A DNA stretch of 64,000 bases. It comes from Flavobacterium caseinilyticum (GTDB lineage Bacteria > Bacteroidota > Bacteroidia > Flavobacteriales > Flavobacteriaceae). Each line of letters opens with the position of its first letter. Within the stretch, counting starts at the first letter, position 1. The stretch is taken from contig NZ_SMFM01000007.1 in NCBI RefSeq assembly GCF_004349085.1, positions 1-64,000 on the forward strand, in the 5' to 3' direction. Below the pieces are notes generated by a model. The model saw nothing but the letters and a program-made list of their open reading frames with translations, had not been told where the DNA came from and made no database searches. This document shows positions 17,901 through 25,068 of this stretch, piece by piece. Both the position numbers and the translations under genes were made by a program.

Positions 17901-20402
17901 GATAGGGATAAAGTATTAATTTCTCATTTACATGAATACTCTGATTGGGTTATTACTTTTGATAAAAATTTAGGACCTCAAATTTTCGATCAACCTTCAG
18001 TTGACAATGAAATACCTTTTTTATTAGATTATATACCAAGTGAAAATATTTCTGGTATTTCCTCATACTTAACCACCAAACCTTCATCTGAAATTATAGG
18101 ATTACTAAGTCCTCATTTTGAAGAGTTTGGTTTAGATATAGCAAATGAAAAAGATGTTTTATGTATTAAAACACTTTTAGAAGATTTAAGAGCAATAAGT
18201 AGTACTTTGGTACTTCAATTAAATTCTTCTAAGAATAAAGCATTTGAAGTTATTGGTTCTGCATTTTCAAAAAGAATCCTTCAAAAGAAAGGTCTTTTAG
18301 AAAATGCTTTTATAGTTCCGATAGATTTACATCAAGAATTATTTGAGAATTTAAGTTCTAATTCTAAAAGTAGAGCGGATAACTTAGTTTTTACTGTCAA
18401 TACCCAGTCGAGAGAAATAAATATTTCTGTTTTAGAAATAAAATGCAGAACATATTTAAGTTCAAGTGAAAGGGAAGAACTTAAAAACAAAATGATAGAA
18501 CAAATTGAAAACACAATACTTGCTTTAAAAACCCATTTTGATCCCAATAACTATAAATCAGAAGACAGATTAGATAGAGAAATAAAAAATTTAGAATTTA
18601 AAAGAATTTTGGAGTTTTACATTGAAAGAGCTTTTCGATACCAGTACCTTTCTTACAATGCATACAACTCCTACATCAATTTTATTCAAACTTTAAATGA
18701 AGGTTATATATTAAAATTTAATAAAGTTGGATTTATATTTGATTTTTCGTTTGACAAGAAACATTTAAAACAAGTTTTAGATGAAAACACTAATATTTTT
18801 ACTTTTGGGCACTCATTAATAAAAGAAATTTTAGATACAGATTCGGACTTAAATACTCAAAGATTAGAAGATCTTGAATTATCTAAAGATTTAGCTATTA
18901 GTATTAACGCAAATGACAAGCTAAAGCCCTTTTTAAAAAAATATGAACCTAAATTAAAACCTTCTAACGATGAAGTTACTAAAACTAGTAACAATGAACT
19001 CGAAGTTAATGTTCCAACTTCAAAAAATCAAATAGTGAATAACGATGATACTATTGAAGAATTTGAAAAAACTGAAACTCTGGGATTAGAGAATGAAACT
19101 GATGTTAAAATTAATGAAATCAATAAACTTGATAACTCTACATCTCCCGAAGAAATTTTTATAGGAAATACAAATATTGAAACCTTTTTACCTCCAGCGT
19201 ATGATCTATTGATAGGAAAATCATCTTCGTCAGAACAATTCGGTTTATTAGGTACATCAATACATAACAAAAAGATCGCCATTGATTTATCTGAAACAAA
19301 TACTATAAGCTTGTTTGGAGTTCAAGGAGGGGGGAAAAGTTATACGATCGGAACAATTTCTGAAATGGTATTAAAACAAGTTCAAAATGTTAACATTTTA
19401 AATTCACCATTGGCAAGTGTTATTTTTCATTATAGTGAAAGTATGGATTATGAACCAGAATTCACTTCCATGATTTTTGAAAATGATGAAAAACGAGAAC
19501 TTGCTATTTTAAAAGAAATATATGGTGCAAACCCAAGTTCCATCAAGGACGTTATCCTTCTCACTCCAATAGATAAAGTTGAAGAAAGAAGAATTGAATT
19601 TCCTTCAATAGAAGTATTGCCTATTTCATTTAATTCTCGTGAATTAAATGTCCAAGATTGGATGTTCCTTTTAGGTGCAATTGGAAATGATTCTGCGTAT
19701 ATCAGGCAACTTAAAGCTATAATGAGAGCACAGAGAAATAACCTTTCATTACTTGGCTTAAGGGAAAGCGTAGAAGAATCAGAATTACTCACATCTTCAC
19801 AAAAAGCCTTAGCTCGTCAAAAATTAAACTTTGCACAAGAATACATCAATGATGAATTTTACATTAAAGATCTAATACGACCAGGTAGGTTAATTATTGT
19901 AGATTTAAGAGATGAGTTTATTGTAAAAGACGAAGCTTTAGGCTTGTTTGTTATTATGTTAAATATCTTCTCTGGAGTGAAAGTTTATAATGAAAAACCG
20001 TTTAATAAGTTTATTGTTTTTGATGAAGCTCACAAATATATGGACAACAAAGATTTGACAAATAATATAGTTACAGCGATAAGAGAAATGCGGCATAAGG
20101 GTGTAAGTATAATGATAGCAAGTCAAGATCCACCTAGTTTACCAAATGAAATTATTGAATTAAGTTCGATTGTATTGGTGCATAAATTTAATTCTCCGCA
20201 ATGGTTGAAGCATATTCAGAAGTCAATAAATCAGTTAAGTAATTTATCAGCTAATGATCTTAGTATGCTAAAACCTGGAGAGGGTTTTCTTTGGGCTTCA
20301 AAAGCTACAGAAATAGGCATTACAAACAATCCAGTTAAAATTTTAACCAGACCTCGCTTTACAAAACATGGCGGGGCAACTTTAAAAGCTGATAGAAAAT
20401 AA
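14964..20402 (+). CDS. Giant HerA/DptH-like ATPase with PD-(D/E)xK-like motif
   Basis: 1812 aa. The C-terminal 400 residues hold a HerA/FtsK-type ATPase: Walker A GVQGGGKSYTIG near 1452, Walker B IVFDEAHKYMD near 1687, and an ASQDPPSLP sensor region. A PD-(D/E)xK-like signature (SRADNLVF near 1135, then SVLEIKCR near 1157) suggests a nuclease domain. SPLHPLRLAWFYN near 651 matches a motif seen in DptH-type proteins of phosphorothioate restriction. The N-terminal 600 residues are of unknown fold. It is probably the DNA-translocating and cutting effector of the operon, regulated by the kinase and phosphatase encoded around it. Its stop overlaps the phosphatase start (TAATG). Confidence 0.82.
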   Translation: MKNNYREIYYIRIVSLITKLHNTEFESAKPGHCMKITGLGEDQLKVLWKELKFSFPNIDIFIINEFEEQECFISATKLIELRNNQSKPLLILIPANNRTAAEDSYGNATFKEIALDNIENELLRELVSDIPSELKIVIKAIEDIVKASKNNKFNYILFLIGIKENSYDKISFGRLLNFIEILPDELLLEDYNLIRSRLTLNLKSCQILSTFNKTLYERVESLEIEKDSIQKDIVEMFKKETELKSISDLVNIISSRYSNLWFNHWKIPNLNFEEIKLKVLEVRSTDFAEEEGSKVLKAKENSNSNITIRFRTTPPPNQVNDLKFFRVILMAVDGFAGVEINTLRKLGNSNAKQEYREATVQLNPNNLEEGSYFFKIIAEGENGSILNTNDDFLSDKVQDEWEKSGKSKEAKQNLNYKLTSDTEDFIYEINENPDKEENQRKDKLNNVLQGHFKFNIELLKDSVESDFPMPSETSNIWLNDEKQKTNSIFHINYSQKHNYQIIVSSKLRQIEEEFLRNSKSIGYVNAKISNNQTSLGFEKIEFLQSNLNEIAPKKLLIARETVFKKISESNNNSNGIFETANIAEFKQEIKEYLDRYNNWINDLNKKISKTDFEESDKEKLKLVYSEIQFLDLVKVKTKLPNNESVSAVLISPLHPLRLAWFYNLIEVFESWHSKTVKYNDHAKDWSRLQDIFLGKIHPNNNPYVFVDPSNFTNYEYAGEMTFGWGIYFNIENLKGKDNLVPVTHQLKNYYKSILNISKDNYTDNEVSRALLVKHLKNFLFQHPYTDKLVVNLFNVGDADKFADAFVDLSRINEYSDTKFEVRIFIGNVSLIEPGNALKELINPETNISEEAELFSQASDNRLFPKLRFSINNIEDFLINPEEFNAHLSFLVNPFTSKITLTKPNLDFKSNFLNGLFTINTTEAFFDKKTDIMRWINYIDVTKTKSNLSASIFTNFQKNIACALASHNTDAIPAIQLDLNDRDKVLISHLHEYSDWVITFDKNLGPQIFDQPSVDNEIPFLLDYIPSENISGISSYLTTKPSSEIIGLLSPHFEEFGLDIANEKDVLCIKTLLEDLRAISSTLVLQLNSSKNKAFEVIGSAFSKRILQKKGLLENAFIVPIDLHQELFENLSSNSKSRADNLVFTVNTQSREINISVLEIKCRTYLSSSEREELKNKMIEQIENTILALKTHFDPNNYKSEDRLDREIKNLEFKRILEFYIERAFRYQYLSYNAYNSYINFIQTLNEGYILKFNKVGFIFDFSFDKKHLKQVLDENTNIFTFGHSLIKEILDTDSDLNTQRLEDLELSKDLAISINANDKLKPFLKKYEPKLKPSNDEVTKTSNNELEVNVPTSKNQIVNNDDTIEEFEKTETLGLENETDVKINEINKLDNSTSPEEIFIGNTNIETFLPPAYDLLIGKSSSSEQFGLLGTSIHNKKIAIDLSETNTISLFGVQGGGKSYTIGTISEMVLKQVQNVNILNSPLASVIFHYSESMDYEPEFTSMIFENDEKRELAILKEIYGANPSSIKDVILLTPIDKVEERRIEFPSIEVLPISFNSRELNVQDWMFLLGAIGNDSAYIRQLKAIMRAQRNNLSLLGLRESVEESELLTSSQKALARQKLNFAQEYINDEFYIKDLIRPGRLIIVDLRDEFIVKDEALGLFVIMLNIFSGVKVYNEKPFNKFIVFDEAHKYMDNKDLTNNIVTAIREMRHKGVSIMIASQDPPSLPNEIIELSSIVLVHKFNSPQWLKHIQKSINQLSNLSANDLSMLKPGEGFLWASKATEIGITNNPVKILTRPRFTKHGGATLKADRK

Positions 20403-21088
20403 TGAACATTATATCTCATACAGGAATTGGCAAAAGAAATGAAAATCAAGACATAATTCAAATTTCTGAATTACAAAATCATATGTCATTGTTTTTAGTT
20501 GTTGATGGTATGGGGGGGTACGAAAACGGGTATGCTGCCGCAAAAATTATAATAGAGAATATTGATTCGTATTTAAAAAGTTGTAAGGAAATAACCTCAC
20601 TAGATATAGATGTAGCTCTTAAAAAAGCCAATTTGGCAATTAAACAATTTAATGAAGCTGAATTAGGTAAATCGGGAGCAACTTTAGCAGGATTAATTAG
20701 AAGTAAAGAAAAAACATTGATTTTTTGGCTAGGTGATGTTACAATTTGTCTCTTTAAAGATGATAATATTTCTTTTAAATCAAAAGCCCATACACTCATT
20801 AACTCATTAGTTGAAATAGGTAAAGTTATTTCTGCGGAAAATATAAATAAATACAAACATATAGTTACAAAATCAATATCTGGTAAAAGGGAAATTATTG
20901 AAAAAGGATTTTTTGAAATTTCAAATAATGATTATGAAAAGTTTGTAATTTGTTCAGACGGTGTCACAGAAACTATTTCATTAATTGACTTTATAAAAGT
21001 AGAAATAAGTGAACTAAATAATGTATTACAAAAAAGATCAAAAGACAATTACAGTTATATTATTGGAGAAAGGGAAGCTCACGGATAG
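20402..21088 (+). CDS. PP2C-family Ser/Thr protein phosphatase
   Basis: 228 aa. It carries the metal-binding PP2C motifs in order: GKRNENQD near residue 11, VVDGMGGYENG near 36, SGATLAG near 96, FWLGDV near 114, and ICSDGVTE near 180. The C-terminal Asp in KDNYSYI is also present. The domain is compact and soluble. Translational coupling (TAATG) to the HerA-like gene and the kinase three genes upstream make it the likely reset enzyme that removes phosphates placed by the kinase. The last residues (GEREAHG) look untypical, and the next 500 bp are decayed sequence, so the extreme C-terminus may have been altered by a recombination junction. Confidence 0.88.
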   Translation: MNIISHTGIGKRNENQDIIQISELQNHMSLFLVVDGMGGYENGYAAAKIIIENIDSYLKSCKEITSLDIDVALKKANLAIKQFNEAELGKSGATLAGLIRSKEKTLIFWLGDVTICLFKDDNISFKSKAHTLINSLVEIGKVISAENINKYKHIVTKSISGKREIIEKGFFEISNNDYEKFVICSDGVTETISLIDFIKVEISELNNVLQKRSKDNYSYIIGEREAHG

Positions 21089-21097
21089 CAAATTTAA

Positions 21098-21259
21098 AAC
21101 GATAAGAAGAGGAAACATCTGATAAAAATTCAAAAACGCAGAAATGAAGAAGTAGTCAAATTCGCTAAACTTGTTGCGTTGTCAGAACAAAAAAACAAAA
21201 CGCTTTTAGTCAGACAATATATAGAGGCAATCAAGCAGAAAGCCTTCCATTTATTGTAA
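21098..21259 (+). pseudogene. Start-less coding fragment
   Basis: An open frame of 53 codons with no ATG, GTG or TTG at its head ends at TAA 21257-21259. The basic, helical tail reads VALSEQKNKTLLVRQYIEA followed by IKQKAF. This resembles the C-terminal helix of S-type specificity subunits or similar coiled tails, but is too short to name. It is flanked upstream by a stop in frame and downstream by a repeat block, so it is most likely the remnant 3' end of a lost gene. Confidence 0.4.
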
Positions 21260-21280
21260 ATACAATCGAATAGCTGTCCA

Positions 21281-21436
21281 TGCTGAACGGAACCGCTTTA
21301 TATTATAGTTTTAAAGGCGCAAGATCTTCATAAAAGTAGCTATGATAATGATAGCTGGAGAAAGAAAGGTAAATAAGGAATACTATAAATTTAATCCAAT
21401 ACCACTGGGAAAAGATGCTGCAGCATCTTTTTTTTG
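21281..21436 (+). repeat. Intergenic repeat block, copy A, ending in a terminator
   Basis: The block is similar along its whole length to 23687-23842. It begins TGAACGGAAC, contains in-frame coding traces ending NDSWRKKGK-stop, and then a conserved stretch (ATACTATAAATTTAATC). It ends in a terminator with a perfect palindrome GATGCTGCAGCATC at 21414-21427 followed by T-rich sequence. Both the coding trace and the untranslated part are conserved between copies, so the unit moved or was duplicated as DNA. Confidence 0.7.
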
Positions 21437-21623
21437 TGGGTTGCTGTTAGGAATTTGTTGTAGAACAGCTGTATAGGTTAGCGTTTTAGTTTGAAAATAT
21501 GTGGTAAAGGAAATACTTGTTTGGTGATTTGTAAAGGATTATTTATATATTTGAAATAAAATAATGCGTCACGTTTGTAACAAATACAAATGAGTTGTAC
21601 GCAATATAAAACAACCGACACGA

Positions 21624-22481
21624 ATGTTTAAAAATTTATTTTCTAAAAAAGAGTATAGCAGTAAAACAGGATTCTTTAAAGTTGAAGACAAGGAACTAAT
21701 CCCAATAAATGATTTAGAAAAAGGTTCTATAAACGATTGTATCGAGAAAATAGGTTTTCCAACAAACCACATTTATACAATACATTCATTTGACTCAAAC
21801 AAAATATCAGTATTAGGATTTAAAACCTTAACTAAAAGTCTTGAATTTGTATTGGCTGTAAATAGAACTAAAATTTCATTTTCGGATGTTTCAAAAGCTG
21901 TAAAAGGAATAGATTGGGAATTTGAATATTCTGATCTAAATGTTGAGGACATTTTACAAGAAGGTATTGATTATGAAAACTTTGACTTGGATTTTGTGAA
22001 TTCTATTATTGACTTGACTAAAGAGGACAAAAATTTATATAAGTCACAAAAACTTGAACTTTATCTTCAGTTTGAAAAGGGAATACTCACAGCATTCACC
22101 TCGTCTGAATGGGAAAATTCATCTACGAAATGGCTAAAAAATATTAATCCAAATATGGTCGAAAGTATGGTTAGAGAAGCTAAACAACACCAAAGAAACG
22201 AAATTGAAGCTATGCAGGAAGTCAATAATCAAACAAAAGCTTTGATGAATGTGCCAGAAGCAATGAAAAATGAATTCTTACCATTACATAAAAACGGAAA
22301 CGGAAATTTCAACTTCTACAATTTAGTAATAGCACATTATACTCAAGATTGTAATCTAGATGATTTTCTTTTTATGAACAAAGGAAGATATAAAAAGACC
22401 GATGATCGAACTTTTGGAGTTGGAAACTTCAACTATGAGTTTGGAAATAATAAAGAATTGAAAAATATTTACGAACAATAA
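21624..22481 (+). CDS. Hypothetical protein in cassette-like unit
   Basis: 285 aa, no family recognised. The sequence is soluble, acidic and of mixed alpha/beta character (IYTIHSFDSNKISVLGFKTL), with no signal peptide. A helical, charged segment (MVREAKQHQRNEIEAMQEVN) lies around residues 183-202. The C-terminal third is Asn/Phe-rich (KNGNGNFNFYNLV, FGVGNFNYEFGNN). It stands alone between repeat block A and the attC-like block B, with its own promoter and a terminator at 22608. Single-gene units of this size between shared repeats are often immunity or anti-phage genes, which is only suggestive here. Confidence 0.65.
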   Translation: MFKNLFSKKEYSSKTGFFKVEDKELIPINDLEKGSINDCIEKIGFPTNHIYTIHSFDSNKISVLGFKTLTKSLEFVLAVNRTKISFSDVSKAVKGIDWEFEYSDLNVEDILQEGIDYENFDLDFVNSIIDLTKEDKNLYKSQKLELYLQFEKGILTAFTSSEWENSSTKWLKNINPNMVESMVREAKQHQRNEIEAMQEVNNQTKALMNVPEAMKNEFLPLHKNGNGNFNFYNLVIAHYTQDCNLDDFLFMNKGRYKKTDDRTFGVGNFNYEFGNNKELKNIYEQ

Positions 22482-22487
22482 ATACTA

Positions 22488-22560
22488 TGTACAACAACTA
22501 AGGGTTTCGTTACGTGAGAGTAGCACCAACAATTAAACTCGTGTTGAACGGAAGCGCTGA
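22488..22560 (+). repeat. attC-like imperfect palindrome, copy B
   Basis: It can be aligned with 23636-23700. Shared blocks are GTTTCGTT, GTG, TAGCAC, AACAAT and CGTGTTGAACGGA. The ends can pair (ACAACA with TGTTGA) and the centre forms an imperfect stem (GTTACGTG with GCACCAAC). GTTGAAC matches the integron core GTTRRRY, but the opposite end matches RYYYAAC only imperfectly and no integron integrase is in the window. Confidence 0.5.
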
Positions 22561-22607
22561 GATACCGCAACTATGTAGTTTTTAATAAAGTATAGAGTGA
22601 GAATATC

Positions 22608-22633
22608 AAGAGGATTTGAAGTCCTCTTTTTTT
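22608..22633 (+). terminator. Terminator of the 285-aa gene unit
   Basis: The stem AAGAGGA/TCCTCTT with a 7-nt loop is followed by a run of T. Confidence 0.75.
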
Positions 22634-22725
22634 ATACTTGTCTATTGGGGATTACTACTTGTCAAATCGGGAGTAACTGTTTTAAGAATGCCAACACTCC
22701 AATAGTTCTGTTCTTTTTTTGATGG

Positions 22726-22851
22726 ATGGAATGGTATGAAATTTTAGGTTTTGTTGTAGCTTGGTTTTTAGGTCTTTATTTGAGAGGGAAGATTTATGAG
22801 CATGAGAATGGGTATAAGAGGAATGATAGTTGGAGGAATAGGAAGAAATAG
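22726..22851 (+). CDS. 41-aa single-span membrane peptide
   Basis: The reading frame starts ATGGAATGG and encodes one hydrophobic helix (YEILGFVVAWFLGLYL) followed by a charged tail ending NDSWRNRKK. A stop at 22849-22851 is built into the 5' arm of a terminator. The same C-terminal motif occurs as degenerate traces in repeat blocks A (NDSWRKKGK) and C (NDSWRKRAN). That supports a real small gene family of which this is the only complete copy here. It has positive-inside topology with the tail in the cytoplasm. The function is unknown; a toxin, hypothetical immunity or cassette-linked peptide are options. Confidence 0.5.
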   Translation: MEWYEILGFVVAWFLGLYLRGKIYEHENGYKRNDSWRNRKK

Positions 22852-22871
22852 ATGCTTAGGCATCTTTTTTT
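22851..22871 (+). terminator. Terminator of the 41-aa gene
   Basis: The stem GATGC/GCATC with a 4-nt loop and a T-run directly overlaps the stop codon. Confidence 0.65.
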
Positions 22872-22912
22872 GTTTATGAACTTGTCAATTCAGGATGGTT
22901 TGTAAGAAAAAT

Positions 22913-23034
22913 AAATATATTTGATTATAATATAAAGGGAAACAAAGCTTCGTCAATGTACCTGATTTTGGGGATATATGCTAAGGTTTGTTTAGTCTAT
23001 ATGCTGCTTAGCACTAATTTTAAAAACCAATAAT
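22913..23034 (+). promoter_or_regulatory. Shared upstream block with promoter, copy 1
   Basis: It can be aligned by eye over 120 bp with 26138-26259. Both contain TATATTTGAT, AATATAAAG-GAAA, TATATGC and ACTAATTTTA, and both end exactly at the ATG of an unrelated gene. TATATTTG is a Bacteroidota -7 box. An inner inverted repeat GCTAAG...CTTAGC is present in this copy. The sharing of upstream DNA by unrelated genes indicates cassette-style replacement of the coding part. Confidence 0.55.
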
Positions 23035-23631
23035 ATGAACAGAAATAAAATTAACGAAGAAATGCAAGGATTTGCAGACCACTTGGAGAATCTCAAAATT
23101 AATTTCTCCGACACACCTCAATATTGCAATGGTAATTTAACCCCTTGGTCGGAAGTAAAAAAGGGAGAAATTGCCAGTGAAATAATTATGGCAGAAAAAT
23201 ATTATATGGATCCAAGAAATAATGAAGGAACATATGAAGAAAGAAGAGCAAAATTAAAAGAAATAATTAAGAGTGTCTTCACGAAATTTATAAGCGAAAG
23301 AACAAAAGAGTATGAATCGGTTGTTTGTCATTATAGAGGAATAGATTGGAATCAAGCGGGAAACTCGAGTTGGAAAGCATTAACTTGTAGAGAAGATTTA
23401 AGATTTGATCGTAATACTTTGGTACATACTACAAACGGTGATTGGAAAGGTGGTCCAAACTATTCAGACAACGATAGAGTAATAAGTTGGAAAACAGGTG
23501 GACATAGAAGAAGTGAAACTTTTGCCGAAATTGATGCTCGTTTTTATGAAATTGAAAAATTAGTTATTAACGAATTAAATACGGCAAGACAAGTATTACA
23601 AGAAAGAGGGATTTCAACAGATTTACCATAA
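23035..23631 (+). CDS. Hypothetical protein in cassette-like unit
   Basis: 198 aa, no family recognised. It is soluble, with a long charged helical first half (MAEKYYMDPRN, YEERRAKLKEIIKSVFTKFI). A compact Trp-rich centre follows (HYRGIDWNQAGNSSWKALTC, TNGDWKGGPNYSDNDRVISW) and a C-terminal helix (FYEIEKLVINELNTARQVLQ). There is no signal peptide. It follows shared upstream block 1 and precedes repeat block C, so it forms one single-gene unit of the array. The Trp/Gly pattern is regular enough to expect a conserved domain, but I cannot name it. Confidence 0.65.
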   Translation: MNRNKINEEMQGFADHLENLKINFSDTPQYCNGNLTPWSEVKKGEIASEIIMAEKYYMDPRNNEGTYEERRAKLKEIIKSVFTKFISERTKEYESVVCHYRGIDWNQAGNSSWKALTCREDLRFDRNTLVHTTNGDWKGGPNYSDNDRVISWKTGGHRRSETFAEIDARFYEIEKLVINELNTARQVLQERGISTDLP

Positions 23632-23635
23632 AAAC

Positions 23636-23842
23636 TAGTGCTAACAGCAAGAGTTTCGTTGCGTGCGTAGCACGAACAATGAAGCCCGTGTTGAACGGAA
23701 CAGCTCTATATCATAGTTGTAAGGGGTCGAGATTTTCATAAAAAGAGGTACCCTAATGATAGCTGGAGGAAGAGAGCAAATGAGGAATACTATAAATTTA
23801 ATCTAATACCACTGGGAAAAGATACTACGGCATCTTTTTTTG
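23636..23842 (+). repeat. attC-like palindrome plus repeat block, copy C
   Basis: Positions 23636-23700 form an imperfect palindrome (GTGCTAACA paired with TGTTGAAC through an extra base, central GCGTGC-GTA-GCACG). Positions 23687-23842 repeat block A, including the coding trace NDSWRKRAN, and end in a weak terminator at 23818-23842. Together this looks like a recombination-site-and-tail unit at the end of the preceding gene. Confidence 0.6.
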
Positions 23843-24110
23843 TTTTATAAGAAATTGAAAAATAGGTATTTATACGTAGTGGTAATGTTGTTTAAAAGGG
23901 TTGCTTTGGTTTTTTATAAATAAAAATTTTAGAATGTGGAAAGCCGTAAAATGGTTTTATTTGAAGTGGTTATTTTTGAAATTTCTTTAAGAATCAATAT
24001 GTAACTATTAGTTTTTGTTATGAAGTAATTTAGAAAAAAATGATATTAGTTCGAAGAATCTAATCAATATTTGGCATTTAGTGTAATATTAAACTTTAAA
24101 AAAAGAAAAC

Positions 24111-25037
24111 ATGTATATAGACTTTCATAAATATAATTACAATTTGGTTCCAATCAGTAAAAGAGATGAATATATTGCACGAGATCAAGAAAGTTATAAG
24201 CAAATTTTGCGTAAGTGGTTTGAAAGTAACTTAGATAGCATTGTTGAAAGAAAATGGGAAGTTAGTGAAATTCATTATTTGAAGAACATTAGTGATTTTA
24301 TAAAACTAATCCGTGAAGCTGAACAACTATTTGAGCTTGGCTTTTACACGGGATGCATAGCACTTGTTGGTGTTGCAAGTGAAGATTTTTTAAAATACTT
24401 AGCAATTACTTTAGGTAAACCACAGTATGAAAGCTTAACTCAGTTTAACAGATTGAATAGTTTGAAAGGAGACAATTTAATTTCTCCTTCAACACACACT
24501 TTGTTAGATAAGATTAGAGAAATCAGGAACGATTGTTTACATTATAATCAAAATTTTAAACAAAAATCAAATCTTGACTTAAAAGTAGATGCTTTAACTG
24601 CATTAAATAGCTTAAAGGAAACATTTAAAGATATTTTAGGTGATACAGTCGCAATTAATGCCAATGAATTCTCATCTATCATCACAGGAATTGGTTCAGG
24701 TGATGATATTAAAAATACAGACGAGATTGCTATTAAAGTCAAAAATGCTATTTCACACTTGTTGAAATTCCCAATTGCGTTTGACCCATCAACAAAAGTT
24801 CAGGTTAGAACCTCTATTTTTACAGTTAGAGAAGTAGATGAAGATTTTGATGAGATTTCTCTTCGAGATGATAGTAATGGATTTATTGTAATAGTAGAAT
24901 TTCCTGAAACAGAAAGAAAATATTATCAAGATAAGAAACTAAAAGATAATGATACTGTAATTGCAACTTTATTTTCTTTAATTGACAAAAATGGCTTGAC
25001 AGCTGAATGGAGACTTTTGGATATTGATACTTTATAA
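24111..25037 (+). CDS. HEPN-domain protein with RNase-type RxxxxH motif
   Basis: 308 aa. Residues about 60-175 form a helical HEPN/DUF4145-like domain: REAEQLFELGFYTGCIALVG, a short loop, then IREIRNDCLHYNQNF. R139 and H144 make the RxxxxH motif (RNDCLH) of HEPN ribonucleases. The C-terminal half (FSSIITGIGSGDDI, then a beta-rich FIVIVEFPETERKYYQ) is of unknown fold. It lies 31 bp upstream of a DUF3800 gene on the same strand, so the two probably form a functional pair. A HEPN RNase beside an RNase H-fold DUF3800 protein suggests an RNA-cleaving abortive-infection or toxin-type module; this pairing is inference. Confidence 0.65.
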   Translation: MYIDFHKYNYNLVPISKRDEYIARDQESYKQILRKWFESNLDSIVERKWEVSEIHYLKNISDFIKLIREAEQLFELGFYTGCIALVGVASEDFLKYLAITLGKPQYESLTQFNRLNSLKGDNLISPSTHTLLDKIREIRNDCLHYNQNFKQKSNLDLKVDALTALNSLKETFKDILGDTVAINANEFSSIITGIGSGDDIKNTDEIAIKVKNAISHLLKFPIAFDPSTKVQVRTSIFTVREVDEDFDEISLRDDSNGFIVIVEFPETERKYYQDKKLKDNDTVIATLFSLIDKNGLTAEWRLLDIDTL

Positions 25038-25068
25038 GAATTTAAAAACTTACTAAACTTTTTGTATT

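Larger units (their letters stand above)
21089..21623. other. Decayed junction after the defence operon
   Basis: This 535-bp gap holds the start-less fragment at 21098 and repeat block A. It also holds a candidate promoter for the next gene: TATATTTG at about 21546-21553, followed by a hairpin-prone stretch (GCGTCACGTTTGTAACAAAT). No complete gene is visible. Confidence 0.5.

Noticed and set aside
14964..20402. Phosphorothioate (Dnd/Ssp) restriction
   Set aside because: The ATPase has DptH-like motifs, but no DndBCDE or SspABCD genes are near.
5578..21088. Classical type I restriction-modification system
   Set aside because: HsdM and HsdS are present but no HsdR (DEAD/helicase translocase) gene follows; kinase, ATPase and phosphatase genes take its place.
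5578..21088. BREX or DISARM label
   Set aside because: No PglZ, BrxC/PglY, BrxL, DrmA/DrmB or DUF1998 gene is seen; only the NERD-kinase recalls PglW.
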